Assembly (NCBI GenBank): GCA_905221605.1
Contig: CAJNDS010000702.1
Coordinates: 850,653 to 914,652, forward strand
Source of the DNA: Symbiodinium natans
Taxonomy: Eukaryota > Sar > Dinophyceae > Suessiales > Symbiodiniaceae
Direction of reading: 5' to 3'
DNA: 64,000 bases
The position numbers and the translations under genes are program-made. The notes under the pieces are model-generated. The model was not told the origin of the DNA and did no database searches. It saw only the letters and a program-made list of their open reading frames with translations. Position 1 is the first letter of the stretch. Every line of letters starts with the position of its first letter. Positions 42,205 through 54,444 of the stretch are shown piece after piece.

Positions 42205-43323
42205 ATGCGACCGGCAAACTTTGCTCCAAAAGCTTCAAGGATAGAGCTGGGTGGCAAGAGCGTGGCGCTTGAAGCCATGGAGGAAATGGAAGAGGAGCAG
42301 CTTATGGATGGCGAGGACGGAGGGGTTGAGACGAGTGAGGGCGTAAGTCTTACCGCCCGCCCGCCTTGGTCGACTCGATGTCTGGCTTTGGTTGCGCTTC
42401 TTGTGGCCTTGCCTGCGGCTGCCCTTTGCCTTTCCAGCACTAGACCGTGGCATGCACGAACCGACACAACCCAGCCGCTGTCGCTTTATTCGTCGGCTGA
42501 GTGCCTGGCGTGCGGCCAAAGTGACGCTCTGCATTGTGGACGGCAGCTCAGTGGGCATCACGTGCAGGAGGACGACAAGCGTGCCAACAGGTCCCAGGCT
42601 CAAGAAGAGCCCGAGGCTTTCAGATCTTTCAGTTGCAACGACGGCTGCATGATCTGGATGGGTAATGTGAACGATGATGTTTGCCACTGCCCCCACTGCG
42701 AAGATGAGGAGATGTGGAGTTGCGAGACTTGTGGAAGCGAGCTTCGTGGCTTAGGGGGCTATGACGATGAATACCCCCTAATGCACCATCACTACGCACG
42801 CGACGTGGGGCTTGGAGTTGGCATTGGCCTCTCCTCAGCCTTCGCCTTGGGTTTCGGCCTGGCCTTCGGCTTGGACTCTCAAACTTACTATGTGGTCGTT
42901 GTCAATCTTGTGTTGGACGTCTTCAATTCCATTCCTTTCAGAAGCAGCCGCGTGCTTCAACGAGCCATTCGCACGGCTGTTGCAAGACTCTCTGGGGTGA
43001 CGCTGTCAGAGGTAGCTTTGAGATTTCCTGCCTTAGCTTCAGGTGGCCGTAGGCTGCTCCGAAAACTGAAGGAAGCAGTGAACGTGGATGTTGGCATTCG
43101 TTTCGTGGACAGTGCCAGGGCAACCGAAGTGAATCAGCAACTCCTGCGCGAGACTGGACCGTCCGTTCAGCGGGTTGTAACGGAGGAGGTTGAAAAAGCC
43201 GGAGCTTCGGGCCAGGTAGAGGTGGTGCGGTGGACACCTGCTCCAAACCCACTGTCGTACAATCCGAATAAAGGTCCTGTCGATTCAGGTTTCCACTTTG
43301 ATGATGGTGTAAGCCTTGGGTAG
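42205..43323 (+). CDS. Membrane protein with a glucosidase-II-beta/LDLa-like Cys module
   Basis: An uninterrupted 372-residue frame, ATG at 42205, TAG at 43321-43323. Residues 1-55 are acidic and probably cytosolic. Residues 59-77 (CLALVALLVALPAAALCLS) form a signal-anchor or membrane helix. Residues 142-176 (FSCNDG...GNVNDDVCHC..CEDEE...CETCG) resemble the N-terminal Cys module of glucosidase II beta (VNDDYCDC..GSDE) and LDL-receptor class A repeats, but are altered in spacing. Residues 200-242 hold a Gly/Ala/Leu-rich hydrophobic stretch and a second one (YYVVVVNLVLDVFNSI). The C-terminal part (about 290-345) has an alternating pattern typical of a small alpha/beta fold and ends in a loop. 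A role is not known; the Cys module suggests an ER-lumen or extracellular position. It is intronless. Confidence 0.72.
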   Translation: MRPANFAPKASRIELGGKSVALEAMEEMEEEQLMDGEDGGVETSEGVSLTARPPWSTRCLALVALLVALPAAALCLSSTRPWHARTDTTQPLSLYSSAECLACGQSDALHCGRQLSGHHVQEDDKRANRSQAQEEPEAFRSFSCNDGCMIWMGNVNDDVCHCPHCEDEEMWSCETCGSELRGLGGYDDEYPLMHHHYARDVGLGVGIGLSSAFALGFGLAFGLDSQTYYVVVVNLVLDVFNSIPFRSSRVLQRAIRTAVARLSGVTLSEVALRFPALASGGRRLLRKLKEAVNVDVGIRFVDSARATEVNQQLLRETGPSVQRVVTEEVEKAGASGQVEVVRWTPAPNPLSYNPNKGPVDSGFHFDDGVSLG

Positions 43324-44100
43324 CAGTCTAGCCGATCAAACCTTGTAGTGAATGATTTCGCTCCGATTCACTGATGTGAACCTCAAGTCCCGTAGGGCTG
43401 ACAAGGTTAGTGTCACGGATTCTTCTAAAAATCGCTCGGCCTCTCAAAGGCCGAGCAGGCTTGACCAAGGTGTCAACAGGCCAAAGAGCCAATCACGAGG
43501 TTAGAGCGTCGCAAAAGACTGCCGTGTGTACGGACAGCCAGATCCGGCACAGTTGGTTGCAGAGCGTGAGATTCCTGACTGTCTGCCAGGGTCTGCCGAC
43601 ACGGGATCTCCTTGCACTCCCCAGCGGTTTGCCAGTTTAGGCCTGCAGTGAGGGCTGCCTTTGTGACAGGAGTAGTTTGCAACATTCTGAAATCTTGTTA
43701 CTTGTTGCAATGAAGATTCGCGTGGTATCGAGGATGCCTCGGGCCGACAAATACGTCCTCGTCGCAAAGATTGATGTGCATGGCGCTGAGACGTCTGCTC
43801 TTGGCCACACGGCGTCGACAGCTGATATGCCGACGTCAATGCCGAAGCTCTGGGATCACTTCTTCCAATGTACCCGATAAGAGCAAGCCTTCCTGAGGCG
43901 CGGAGAAGCTGGTATGGACTCGACTGCTTCATGTCATCTGAGTTTCGTGAGCCCATCGAGCCACCCCCCCCCTCCTACAACCCCCTCACACATCCTCACA
44001 CCATCCGGTTGCGACACTGCACCTTGGGGATGGAAGGAACAACCGCAAGACAAAAGTCTGTGTCAATGCTTCGCGCGTAGGAGCTTATCTATGGCTGTAC
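43324..44100. other. 3' flank and intergenic stretch
   Basis: I see no confident coding segment, only short + strand frames (for example around 43500-43640 and 43680-43880). Confidence 0.35.
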
Positions 44101-44680
44101 CTTCGTGGGGCAGACGAGCAGGGATTGGAGGCATGTCTTTGTGAGCTGTGTTGGTGCTTGGGCGACGGACTCAGCAGCAGAAAGTGCCATAAGAAGACAG
44201 TTGAATGCAGAGAGCCTAGCTCCAACTTATTCAGCAGGCGCCAACCAGTGGGCTCACCAAACATCTTCGATCGCTTCGAGGCATTGACGCTCGTAAATGT
44301 TCCGGAGAAGAGAGAGTTGTTTGGTTGTTCCTTAGCAGAAAAGGGGTCGATCAAATCGGCTGGAATCTGATGATAGGTCCTGTCATACAGGGTTTTTTCC
44401 TGTCTCCCTTCAAAGCGGAAGATCCATCGATTCTGTCAGCACACGTCTTATGTGTCAGGTGAAGCCCAGCAAGCCAGCCTATGAGATCGGTGAGACCGTG
44501 CACTTGGAGGCCGTTTGGGCGTGGATGGCTTCCTGGAGCGCAGGCTACGCTAGGAAGAGCCACAAAGGAACATCCCGAATCCGAGGGCTGATTATGAGTA
44601 TCGATGCTGGTGATGGTTGCAGTAAGAGCAGAAGCTGCACGAACTGGACTGTCAGGTGTGGAACCCATTGGCGGTGAAGT
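44101..44680 (+). CDS. Candidate exons, unknown product
   Basis: About 44225-44370 reads QPVGSPNIFDRFEALTLVNV, then PEKRELFGCSLAEKG, and ends in a stop. About 44450-44520 reads CQVKPSKPAYEIGETVHLEA, which has the look of a beta-sandwich strand pair. They are in different frames on the + strand. No family is assigned. Confidence 0.25.
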
Positions 44681-46315
44681 CCCGACTGCTCATCATTTGG
44701 GGCGATCAGCCTGCTGCCCGCAGCCTAAGCATGCGCAGAAACAATGCAAACTGCCATAGTTGGCTGTCGTCAAAGTGACAATGTGGCCATGCGAGACAAT
44801 GCACGCACTTTCACTTTACTAGCGCTGCGTTACATCTGGAGATTTCTGGAGCATTGGGGTCCCTTAAGCGCATTGAGCTTCCGGTTGCTTGAGCTTCTCC
44901 GGTTGTTTGAGACGCGTTGATTTCGTTCTTGCTCTGCTGTGACTGGAGGAATACAGGGACCAGAGCATCGGGCTGGCATGCTTGCACGATCTTGCAAGCA
45001 CGAGGTCCTCGATGTCGAGAATGTTACTGACAGCCAAAAAGCAGCTCCCCCAGCATGAGCTTTGAGGTACCGCTAAATTGTGCACTTGTGATTTTTGCAA
45101 GCTCGTCCGTACCATGGCAGCGCGCAACGTGTTCAGATAGTGTCGGTATTACCCAAGCATAGCGACCTCAGGCTTCAGGTGTCAGAATTTGATGTCATGG
45201 GCTCGTGCAACAAGTACTCGAAAAAATGGCAGACTGCGGCAGTCTGCAGTTTCCTGCAGCTACGGAGTCAGTCCGTGAGGTCTCACTTGGCACCATGAAG
45301 GAGCAGGACTGCCCAATGCCACTGTGCCAGGCAGGGGAAGAAACGGGTGATGTGCCATGTCTCGCAGCTTTGTCTTTTGCGCAATCATTTAAAAATCGCG
45401 GACGCGCAGAGCTATCCTGTCCTGCAAAGGTTCACGTCTTTGCCTGCAGCACGGAAGACCCGAGCTCGATCTTCAACAATGTTCCGCACTCTGTTCACTA
45501 CCCCCAGGCCTGCTGCACATCTCAGTCATTCGCATTGCGCATGGCATACCACCTACTGCCAGTCGTTGTGTTTTCACGCATCAATATTCGATGTTGATGG
45601 GCATGGTTTGCACAGGCTGCACCCATATGGGCGCATCAGGAGGCGGCATTTCATTCATCATCTGTGATGTTTAGCACATGCATGTCGCAGGCTGCTACAG
45701 ATGTTTGACTTGATCTGCAGCTCTGTTTACAGCTTGCAGGTCAAGCTGCACATCTCCCGGCCAAGCAGTGCCTTGAAGGCGTCGCTGCATCTCACCGCTA
45801 ACATCTTGCTTCGCCAGATGGCCTGGGGGGGGGGGGGGGGCGTTGCGTGCCAAAATCCTCAAAAGCTGACGTCAGGTGCAGGTTGCTCCGAATGTCGCCA
45901 GCACAGCTCCTGGTAGCGATGTTGAAATCGAGGCCAGATGGCGCCTTTGAATTGCATGCACTTGTATCATCCGTGTACACTTTCCAAACTTCAGGTGAAG
46001 GTCAGCCAGGCGGGGCAGGCAGAGGTGGCAGTTATGGTGGTCGACAAGGCACGGGCACCTGCAGACCTCCAGAGCCTCCAACTCCTGCAAAGCTCTCAGA
46101 ATTGAATTTGTATTTGTCAACACATTTCAAGGCTTGGCTGGACTTGCGCCCATCGAAGCTGCAAGATCCCCTGAAGGCTGGCAGGGTTTGCAGGCTTTGG
46201 CATTGGGTTTTGTCTGCGTGCGGTCATAAGCACAAGCTGGAGAAGTAGAGGTCTTTGCTGTAAGAGATCCGGGTGGGGTGACACTGTCGGATCTGTCGGC
46301 CAATTTCACATGTTA

Positions 46316-46347
46316 TGTGTGTGTGTGTGTGTGTGTGTTTTTTTTTT
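46316..46347. repeat. (GT)n-(T)n repeat
   Basis: About eleven GT units pass directly into a run of T residues. Confidence 0.93.
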
Positions 46348-47068
46348 CGGTGTTCGGTCCAGCAGTGAGCTTGCATAGATTCGAACATCTGGCGCCGCAC
46401 GCGAACTCGATACTGCAGTCCATTCTAGCATCCCCTGCCGTCCATCGCTTGGCTTGAACATCCCGGCTGTCGTCGTGCTTCTCTGGGTTGGGCGGGGAAA
46501 GGGCGCTCATGAGCACTGGGGCCGTTGGGCCCTGTGATGCCTGGCCTCGGCCTTCACTTTATGCTGGACTTGTATTGCAGTTTGTGCCACCTGCCAAGTT
46601 CAGTCGGGTTGATCCTACAGCGATTAGAAGACCCATCTTTGTCCGTATGTCAAGCCTGACTGACCTAGGCTACATGCATACATGCAGGGGCATTTCACAG
46701 CAACAGCTTGCCACGCTTGACTTGGTCAATCTGCTGCGCACACGTAACGCAATTAAGAATCGAATGTGCCGAAGGCTTTTGAGCCCAGCGAGATCGAAGC
46801 CCGTGGACCACAGTCCGGATCTTGTTTTGCACTTTGAGTTTTGAAGTTCTTGTTGGGCTATCAGATTCACGTCACTGCCCACGAGAATGTCCAAGCAACC
46901 GAATGCCAAACAGAAGGGTAGCCATATGATGTCTTTTTGAACGTTCAGACTGGTTCAAATCGAAGGTGGCACATCGTGACCTCTCTTGACGGCATTTCCT
47001 CCGGGGATGCGCTCGGGAAGGCGCTGTGGAAGCTTAGGGCTCACCAGCTACCTATAGACCAGTATAGA

Positions 47069-47087
47069 GCTATTATAGTATAATAGC
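47069..47087. repeat. Perfect palindrome
   Basis: GCTATTATA and its complement TATAATAGC flank a single G. CTATAG words repeat on both sides (about 47040-47105). Confidence 0.8.
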
Positions 47088-48900
47088 ACCTATAGCCCTA
47101 TAGCTTTCTTAGACGATCTTAGATCCCTTACGTGTTCCCCAGGTCCTCCTTGGGTGTTCTTCAAGTCGACTCTAAGTCTACTTTCGGGGACGGCTTCGCA
47201 GCAAGGCCACAGAGATTGTCCGACAGCGGTTGGAGCAGAACCCATGGGCGAGCCTGGCAAGGTCTTGCTCTCTTCCAGTGTGCTCAAGAGTGCACAGCAT
47301 CAGGCTATAGTGCGGCTACTCCTTGAGTTCTTCCGCAGTGGTCTAATCACCTAGCGGAGCTTGGCTTGAGTTTAGTCTTGTTCTTAGCAGGTAGGGCCGG
47401 ACAAGGTCAGCTATTGATTCTATCATAGGATGAGCAGGGCGGGCACATTACTGTGTTCATCCTCTTACATGTCACATGGTGGGGAAGGGGGTGCGGAGAG
47501 GGCTGGGTGCGGGCGTGGGATCAGTATTGGTAGTGTCAATCTGGCTTGGTGGGTCGGGAGGGGTCCTATCAGAGCAGCCGCGAAGTCATACTGCTGGGCG
47601 TGTATAACGTTTGCTGACACCTTGCTCTTCAAGTCCAAGCCAATGTGATGCAGTGCTGAATACGTTTTACTGTGTTTTGCTGCTTCTGTGGCCAGATGGG
47701 CTTCCTGAGCTGGCCCATCTCGTTGCGCCGCGCAGACCACCGGCTGACGATTTATTAAAGCCTAAGGTTTGGGAAGCGTTGGGTGCATCTGGTGGAAGGG
47801 TGTACTGACTCAGGATAAGTCGGAGCTGGACGACGATGACTACCTGGAACGCTGGGGACAGGCGGGGACACATGGGACCGGCGAGTGATTGCACGCCAAC
47901 TTTCTTAAAATCACGTTCGCAACGTGTATTTCATTGTATTCGCTGCCAGCCTCTGTAGCTTTAGTGCTTTCTAATGCTTGCTTGCTATGCTATTGGCCAG
48001 GAGTTGACGGCGTTCCCTCGTTCTCCCTTGGCATGGCGCCCGGCCAGACTTGCACAACCTGACGCAGACAGAAGCCGCTCTCTGGTTCAAGGTTGAGGAG
48101 TTTGCTTACAGAAGCCGGGGTGGACCATTGATGATGGCCGGGGCCCGAAAGTGCTGGATCACCCTTTTGTGCTAATTAAAAAAACAACTACTGCAGGGAC
48201 TGAAGCTGGAAACAAGCAAACAAGAACACATACATGAAAAGAAAAGGATTCATGAACCTCTGCTAGACGTCTACTGAGGCAAAGGGAATGGCGGCACCCA
48301 TGGCTCTCATGGAGAGTGCTCCTGTGCCAGCGGCCCGGACCTCAGGGCCATCAGTGACATCATGTGTAACCACGCGGAGCGTTGTTTGCAAAGCCTGAGT
48401 GTCTCCTGCCAAGATGGCCGAAGCCGACATGGCCATGGACGACATGGCCGAGGGTACACCAGAAGCTGAAGAGACGGTGGGCCTCAATTCAGTGGTGTAG
48501 TGCTTTGCTTTTTGCAACAAAGAGGGAACGAGCTGTTTAGCTCTGCTTTCTGCGTTTTGTCAATGCTTGTGGTAGAGCAGGGATCTGGCAGAAGCCAAGT
48601 TGTGCTCCGGAAGCGGTTCGCGAGGACCTCAAAGCGACCATCACATGCCTTGTTAACAAGGATCAAAGCAAGAAAAGCTGCTTTCCATTTTTATCTTTTA
48701 CGGGCTTTTGCTTTCAGATTTGCGCAGAGGCCAAGTTGGTCGCATTGAATCGAGCGCTTCTCGCCCCAACCTTAGTCGGACAGAACGGTTCGAAGTTTCT
48801 GGTTCTGCGCCTGCTTAACTATCAGGAACCTGGTATCAACTCCTGGACAACTCGAGTTCGGTGTCAAGCTCAAGATGGTTAAACTTGTTTTTTGAGTGCT

Positions 48901-51252
48901 TTCGAATGTGTCAATTCGCTGCATTTCGCTGCTCAGGCTGCCTCAGGACTTGTCCACATACGTGATTCGGGTGGTCGCCGTGTCCCGCGAGGAACTCTTG
49001 CTGTAGGTTGCAAGACTGCTGCAAGTCATCATCACAAACGACTAACACTTATTGCGTTTCTTCCCAGGACACTGGCACGTGGTCTTGGGGCGTTGCCGAA
49101 TCCTCTGTGCAGACTTTGCAGCCGGTGCCGGGGTCCTAGTGACCTAGTGCCTTTCGGGGACCGGACTCAGGGACTCGGCATGGCACAGCTCCTTCGAAGT
49201 TGCATGTTTTGAGCTGCTCAAAGCAGTTATATCCAAAGTCTAAAGGACGAGGAAAATCTAGGAAAACCGAAGAAGCGCACAGCGCCACGCACATGCGTTC
49301 AACTATGCCGGATCCCGAGCCCACCCATCCATCAGAATGCTAGTCCCCATCCTCTGACAATGAATCCCCGTCCTGAAGCAGCAAAGTTCCTGAATATCGG
49401 TTTCGGAACCTGGCGTGCGACCCAAAGACGAGAGATTGTCCGACTGGAAATGCTGCAAAGGTATGGCAAGCCATTGCTGCCGCGGGCATTCTTGGCGTGT
49501 CATGGATTGGGATGCTCCCCCTTTCACTAACAGTCCTTAAAAAGGGATAAAAGAAGCCCCCTATGATTATCTCTACTAAGGACTGTTTGTATAAGGGGGA
49601 ACATCCCAAGTCACAGAGCATTTTTGAAAGTACAAGCCTGTGCCATCCTGTGCCTGCCAGGTCCTGCGCTTCATGGATGTTTGCCGAATGGGTGTGTCGA
49701 TCCAGGCGCCCGTGACAGCACCAGCTGGCATTGCCAATGCGCACTTCAACTGGCCAGCAGTTCCTCTTACCTGTTGTACTTTGATTCGCTGCTGCTCTTG
49801 TTGGCTCTCTGGAATGTGATGAGATCATCATTTCATATGTTTCATTTTTGTCTTTGGACGTAACATCGTTGGACCAGAAGCGCTGCCACATCCGTAGGCT
49901 GCCATCGATGACATCGGTGGGCCATCCCGCCCCCTTCTTGTGGAAGCCGTCAACGTGCAGAACCTTCGGCTTCTGGAGAAGGCAGGTGGAAGATATCAAG
50001 TCACGTCACTTCGTTTTTTCCAGCAGATTTCGCCATTCCACAGCGGATGTGCAAAAGGCATAACTTGTACGACTTCCACAGATCGCTGAGTTGCAAGCTA
50101 TCGCTTGGGAATCAGTAGCTGCGCGAGAGCAGGTCACAACACTCAACACCCAGTCCCAACAATCCACCACAGAAGAGGAGTAGCAATCAGTTGCGCTTGA
50201 ATCATGGACCCAGCACGGGAAGACAGCTTGAAAGGCAGAGCAGACCATCACGATGACCTCAACCTCTACTGAGGCTCTGTGACTCAGTGACTGTGTGACG
50301 GTGTCACAGTAGCCTCAATCCAGTAAAATGTGCTGCAGCCGATGATCTTCAGGAGTCATCGTTGCAAGCGCTTCGGCAGGTGCGCTTCACCTTTGCGTCA
50401 GACGTCTCTGTGGGTCCAGCCTATGTCGTCTTCAACATCAAGGCAGTTTGCATCTCCGCAGCTAGCAGTGCCATACGAGGGCTGCGAGTGCAAGCTTTCA
50501 GCAGGCTCTAGTTACTGTAGTTGCTCTGTCTAGTTACAGTAGGTGTAAGCTAAATTCCACCCGGCGGGGGGTGTTACCACGACCAGCTCTTTCGTATTGT
50601 GCACTTGTCACGACCAGATTGCTGGCGAACACCGACCTGGTTAGCATGGCTTGCACGGTGGGCTTCACAAGGGTCTTCATCTGGTTTTCAGGTTCAGGGG
50701 CCTTCCTGCTAATGTCGAGGGTTGCATTATGGTTGGGGACAAAATGGGTTTAGCGTCTGGAATGCTAGGGGTTTTGGAGTTGCTCTGTTCTCAAGAAATT
50801 GGTGGCTTCGTGCCTATGCTTTGGTTCCAAAGAGGGGCGGTTTCGTGCCGAAACCATCATTCGTTTGAAGTTCCTGGCAGGGCAGTGGAGGGATTTCAAA
50901 GTTTCAAGAAACGAACGAGAACCTGCGGTTTTCTAAAACCCTAGCTGGGCAAACAGAAAGGGTTGTAATTGGGTGGAGGGGTCGGGCCGTGGTGGGTTTG
51001 ATTTCCGGATCCTGGATCAGAATATTTCGGAACAGCGGTCCCTAGAGTCCCAATTCACGAGAGGCAGCGGATCCAGCCTTGCGCAGTATAGTCTTGAGTG
51101 CCTTTCATTTGTGCAGGATGCTTTTTCAAACTCCACCCTGGACGCCGTGGCAGCAAACATCGATGTGGAGGTGCAGCAGCAGGCGATGGTGCTGACCAGC
51201 TGGCATTATGTTGCATTGGCGTGGAGCTCGCGCTGCCTGTTCTCAGCCTAGC
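48901..51252 (+). CDS. Candidate multi-exon gene, unknown membrane-associated product
   Basis: Coding-like + strand segments: about 49175-49240 (SAWHSSFEVACFELLKAVIS, then stop); about 49445-49552 (VWQAIAAAGILGVSWIGMLP, LSLTVLKKG, then stop; a probable membrane helix); about 49890-49990 (IDDIGGPSRPLLVEAVNVQN, LRLLEKAGG); 50080-50180 (IAELQAIAWESVAAREQVTT, a coiled-coil-like helix right after an AG acceptor); 50334-50510 (DDLQESSLQALRQVRFTFAS, VGPAYVVFNIKAV, then stop); and about 51117-51252 (DAFSNSTLDAVAANIDVEVQ). The order and splice signals fit one gene, but stops at segment ends would have to fall in introns. I recognise no domain. Confidence 0.38.
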
Positions 51253-52400
51253 CACGTGGAACTGCGTCATCTTGCTTGCGCAGGGATTGCGCATGGCCTC
51301 AACGACAAGCATCAGGGCCAATCCCTCGCAGGCTCATTGATTGATCGTCAGCGCTGAAACATTGCGCGTCATGACTCGACGGAAGCTGTAGATCTGAGTG
51401 AAGCTTCCAGGGCTCCGTGCGCAAGGAGGCAGTTGCACCTCTGAACGTCCGGGTCCTGGCATCGTTTCGAACAGACACTGGACAGGTTTTGATCATGTGT
51501 TTTGCGCATTTATGTCGCTTATTTCTTGATGCCCTGGCCTTTTCGCCTGTGGTCTCATAGTTTTCGAGATCTTCCAAGGCTGTTCCCGGATCTGGTGAGA
51601 TGTCCTTCTCGGCGTCTGTTGGTTTTCAGGCTGGCCTTTACCGTAAGCCCTTACAATATGCCCTTACAATCCCTTACAAGGACCAAGCTGCAAATGCGTG
51701 TAGGCCCCGCTCCTCGCTGCCTTGTTGGAGGCCAGCTGCAGACTTCTTGTGGCTCAGTCTGACTTCCGACTCCTGCGTTGCATGCTCCGCCTTGGCAGTT
51801 GGCACCGCGGTCCTACGAGCAATGGCAGCCACTGGGCGAAGACATCCTGGCGCGCAGCTCAGACACTTGGGACATCCTCAGACTTCAAGTTCCCCCACCC
51901 TGAAAGCGGGGCTTCACGTCCCCCGCACCGAAAGGTCATCCCTAAGCCTTGAACCCCAGCATCCCGGAGCATTCCCGAAACATGAATCCTAAACATTGCT
52001 CCCGAAGATCCTACAAGCAGGCAAGTGACAAGGGCAAGCCCTAAACCATCTTACACCCTCAAACGAAGCAGGACCTGAACATCCCCCCCACGCAGCTCGC
52101 AGCCCCTCAATGCAAAAAACCTCCGAAAGCTCTAGTCGACTCTAAGCCCGAAACAGGGACCCACGTTGTCTCTTACAACGCCCTCGAAGCAGCAAACCCT
52201 GAACTTTGCGCTGCATTCGAACGACCAGCAAGTCCGAGATCCCATCTTTTTCTAGAGCATCGATAGCCCAATGTCCCAAAAGGATCCAAGAGCAGCAACC
52301 CCTAACCTCCGAGGAGGCGCGTGTGACAAACCATTTTATCCCGGCCGGACTCGCAAGTCAATAGAAAGCCAGCCTGAGAAGATGTTTATGCAGATGTTTT
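51253..52400. other. Stretch with weak coding signals and C-rich sequence
   Basis: About 51725-51860 has weak coding-like frames. 51644-51680 repeats CCCTTACAAT about three times. 51940-52330 is C/A-rich with words close to CCCTAAA, with no coding signal. Confidence 0.3.
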
Positions 52401-52409
52401 TCTCCATTG

Positions 52410-54266
52410 CGTGTTTGTCGCTTGCAGACAAGTGAGTACTTCTGACAAGTCTAAGGCGTTGCTGCTTGGGGGCCTTGTCCTGCATGTGGGATATGGTCTC
52501 GAGGCAAGTGCAAGCTATTGGCTGGGACAGTGGCATGAACCAGCTGGAATGTCACCTCAAGTGGGGATGGTATTGCTGCAGCTTCCCACTGGGCCACTCA
52601 AAACAAGCTGTGGATTCATGCAGATTCGGGAGGCTTCGCACGAAGGCCTTGCCGCCGCCATCGCTGCTGCTGAGCAGAGGCTGCCCAGACACGCTCTCCA
52701 CTCGGGCGGCGGTTGGCAATGCGGGCAAATGCTGAAGAAGAGAGCAGAGTCAGATTCCTTTGCAGCGATATGAGGTTGTCGCGGATCTTGGAATGGTGAA
52801 CGCACCGCCGGAGCAGCGATCATGGCGAGGAGGTTCTGACCAGCTGTGCAAGGTTCAGCCGATGTATCCAGTGAGGGGTAGGCAGCTGGCAATGGTCGCA
52901 CTGCGTTGTTGATGCAGGAACAGAGCCCGACCTGCTCCTCAATAGCCTGGCTTTGCTCACGACGCGAGCGGCTGGGCCGGCCTATTGTCCCCTTCGGTGC
53001 TTTGATTTCTTCGATTCGTCAATCTTCATCTTGTGTGCCAGGCCCGAGCTCTTGGCCTCGTGCCGGCAAGTTGGGTGGGGTGGCCGAGCTTCACAGGAGG
53101 TCGTCGCAGATTGTCGTGTGGCCGTCACTGCCATCACTTGACCTTCCCTATCTCGGAGCCTATGTTTGGGTGGACCTCATGGTGGACTGAGGCACCATTG
53201 GATGAAGGAGTTCTCTTGAATGCTGCACAGCAGGCCAGACCCCTCCGCCACCTCAAAGTCAGCAGCACCGCTTGCAACATCGCAGACAGGCGTACTGCAC
53301 ACTGGCGACAGTCATAACACAACTAGGAAAAGCTAACGGCTCAGTAATACTGACTGGGTAGGATCATGAAAGTCTTCTAAGATAGAGCGAACTCACACGA
53401 CAGGCCTTGCAGACTCAGCAGCAAGACTGGATGAGGCTCAGCACAGATCGTCATGACGTTCCCGCAGCCATCCGCAACTCATCCGGTGCACTTGGCCAGG
53501 TGTTGCCAGCGTGACATGTCTTTCGTCAGCCGGAGGCTCAGACTGGGGCAACACCAGGCGTTTTGTGCGCGGCGCAGTCATGCTCGGCTGTCAGGCTATA
53601 TCGGTCCATGGCACCTGGCCGTGTTCTTCCTGGCGTATCCTCCTGCCCAATCCAGGCTAGCACTCATTGGTTGCATCACCTGACATCACATGGGAACCTC
53701 CAAGATTTGCCAGGAAAGATCTTCAACCTCTTTGGGAGGAGATGGCAGTGATGTGCGTCGCATGTTCTTCTACGTTGCAGCAGCATCACAATTGTTAGCT
53801 GAAAGAGGCTTGTTCCGTAGTTCAAATCGACAACTGTCAACTCTTGCAGCCCTCTGCACTGTCGCAGTACAGAAGCACAGATTGCACTTCGTTTAATCTT
53901 CGTATCTTGTCGCCGTGCAAAACAGGAGTTACTTCGCACGGCCATCACTGGTGACAAAGGCCCGGAACTTGGGCGATGAAGGGAATTCAGGGGAGCCGGG
54001 AAGCCCTGGCCGGTTTGTTCTTAGGGTTCTCCCCGAAGTCGGCCAACCTAGCTGCAAATGCAACAGCACGAACTGAGCACGAACTTCGAGGAGCCAATGC
54101 TGCCTGTAGAGAATGTGCTGCATTAATCATCATCCCAGCTGCGGCAGGCAGTGAGCTCGACATCCTGACACGCATTGCGCGGCCCCTGGAAGAACCGCTG
54201 GCAGAAGAACTTCCCCAGAAGGAATGCAAAGCAGCTAAACAACATCAACAAGCCATGCATCCGTAA
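52410..54266 (+). CDS. Candidate exons of one or more genes, unknown product
   Basis: Segments with coding character on the + strand are about 52600-52735 (MQIREASHEGLAAAIAAAEQ, RLPRHALHSGGG), 52918-52990 (TEPDLLLNSLALLTTRAAGP), 53190-53316 (LDEGVLLNAAQQARPLRHLK), 53752-53880 (RRMFFYVAAASQLLAERGLF) and 53985-54266 (NATARTEHELRGANAACREC, then ILTRIARPLEEPLAEELPQK and a stop). Ala/Leu-rich helical segments with NAAQQA and the AAAIAA patterns hint at helical repeats such as ankyrin or TPR-like, but no repeat register can be shown. Confidence 0.3.
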
Positions 54267-54444
54267 GGACTTTCAATGAGTCTCACGAGCAACCAAGCCC
54301 GAGCGAACGAGCTTTGATCCTCGTTTTCGTTGTCAAGCAAGGACCGCAGCTTAGTCACCAGGAAAAGCCCCATGAGCCTCTCATCCAGGCTTCAGAGGCC
54401 TCCAGGATCCTGGCTCCGAATTTAGGAAAAATCACGAGAGCAGG

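Larger units (their letters stand above)
44681..48900. other. Long stretch with few coding signals
   Basis: Weak + strand coding-like frames occur at about 45240-45400 (SLQFPAATESVREVSLGTMK), 45850-46240 and 46600-46850, none strong enough to call. A 14-base G-run lies at about 45827-45840, (GT)n then T-run at 46316-46347, and a palindrome at 47069-47087. Around 48290-48480 both strands are open (Ala/Met-rich) and neither is convincing. Confidence 0.35.

Noticed and set aside
49340-49999. A 219-codon - strand open frame
   Set aside because: Its length is borderline for chance in 64 kb, it spans A/T-rich and mixed-composition DNA, and + strand exons explain the coding-like part.
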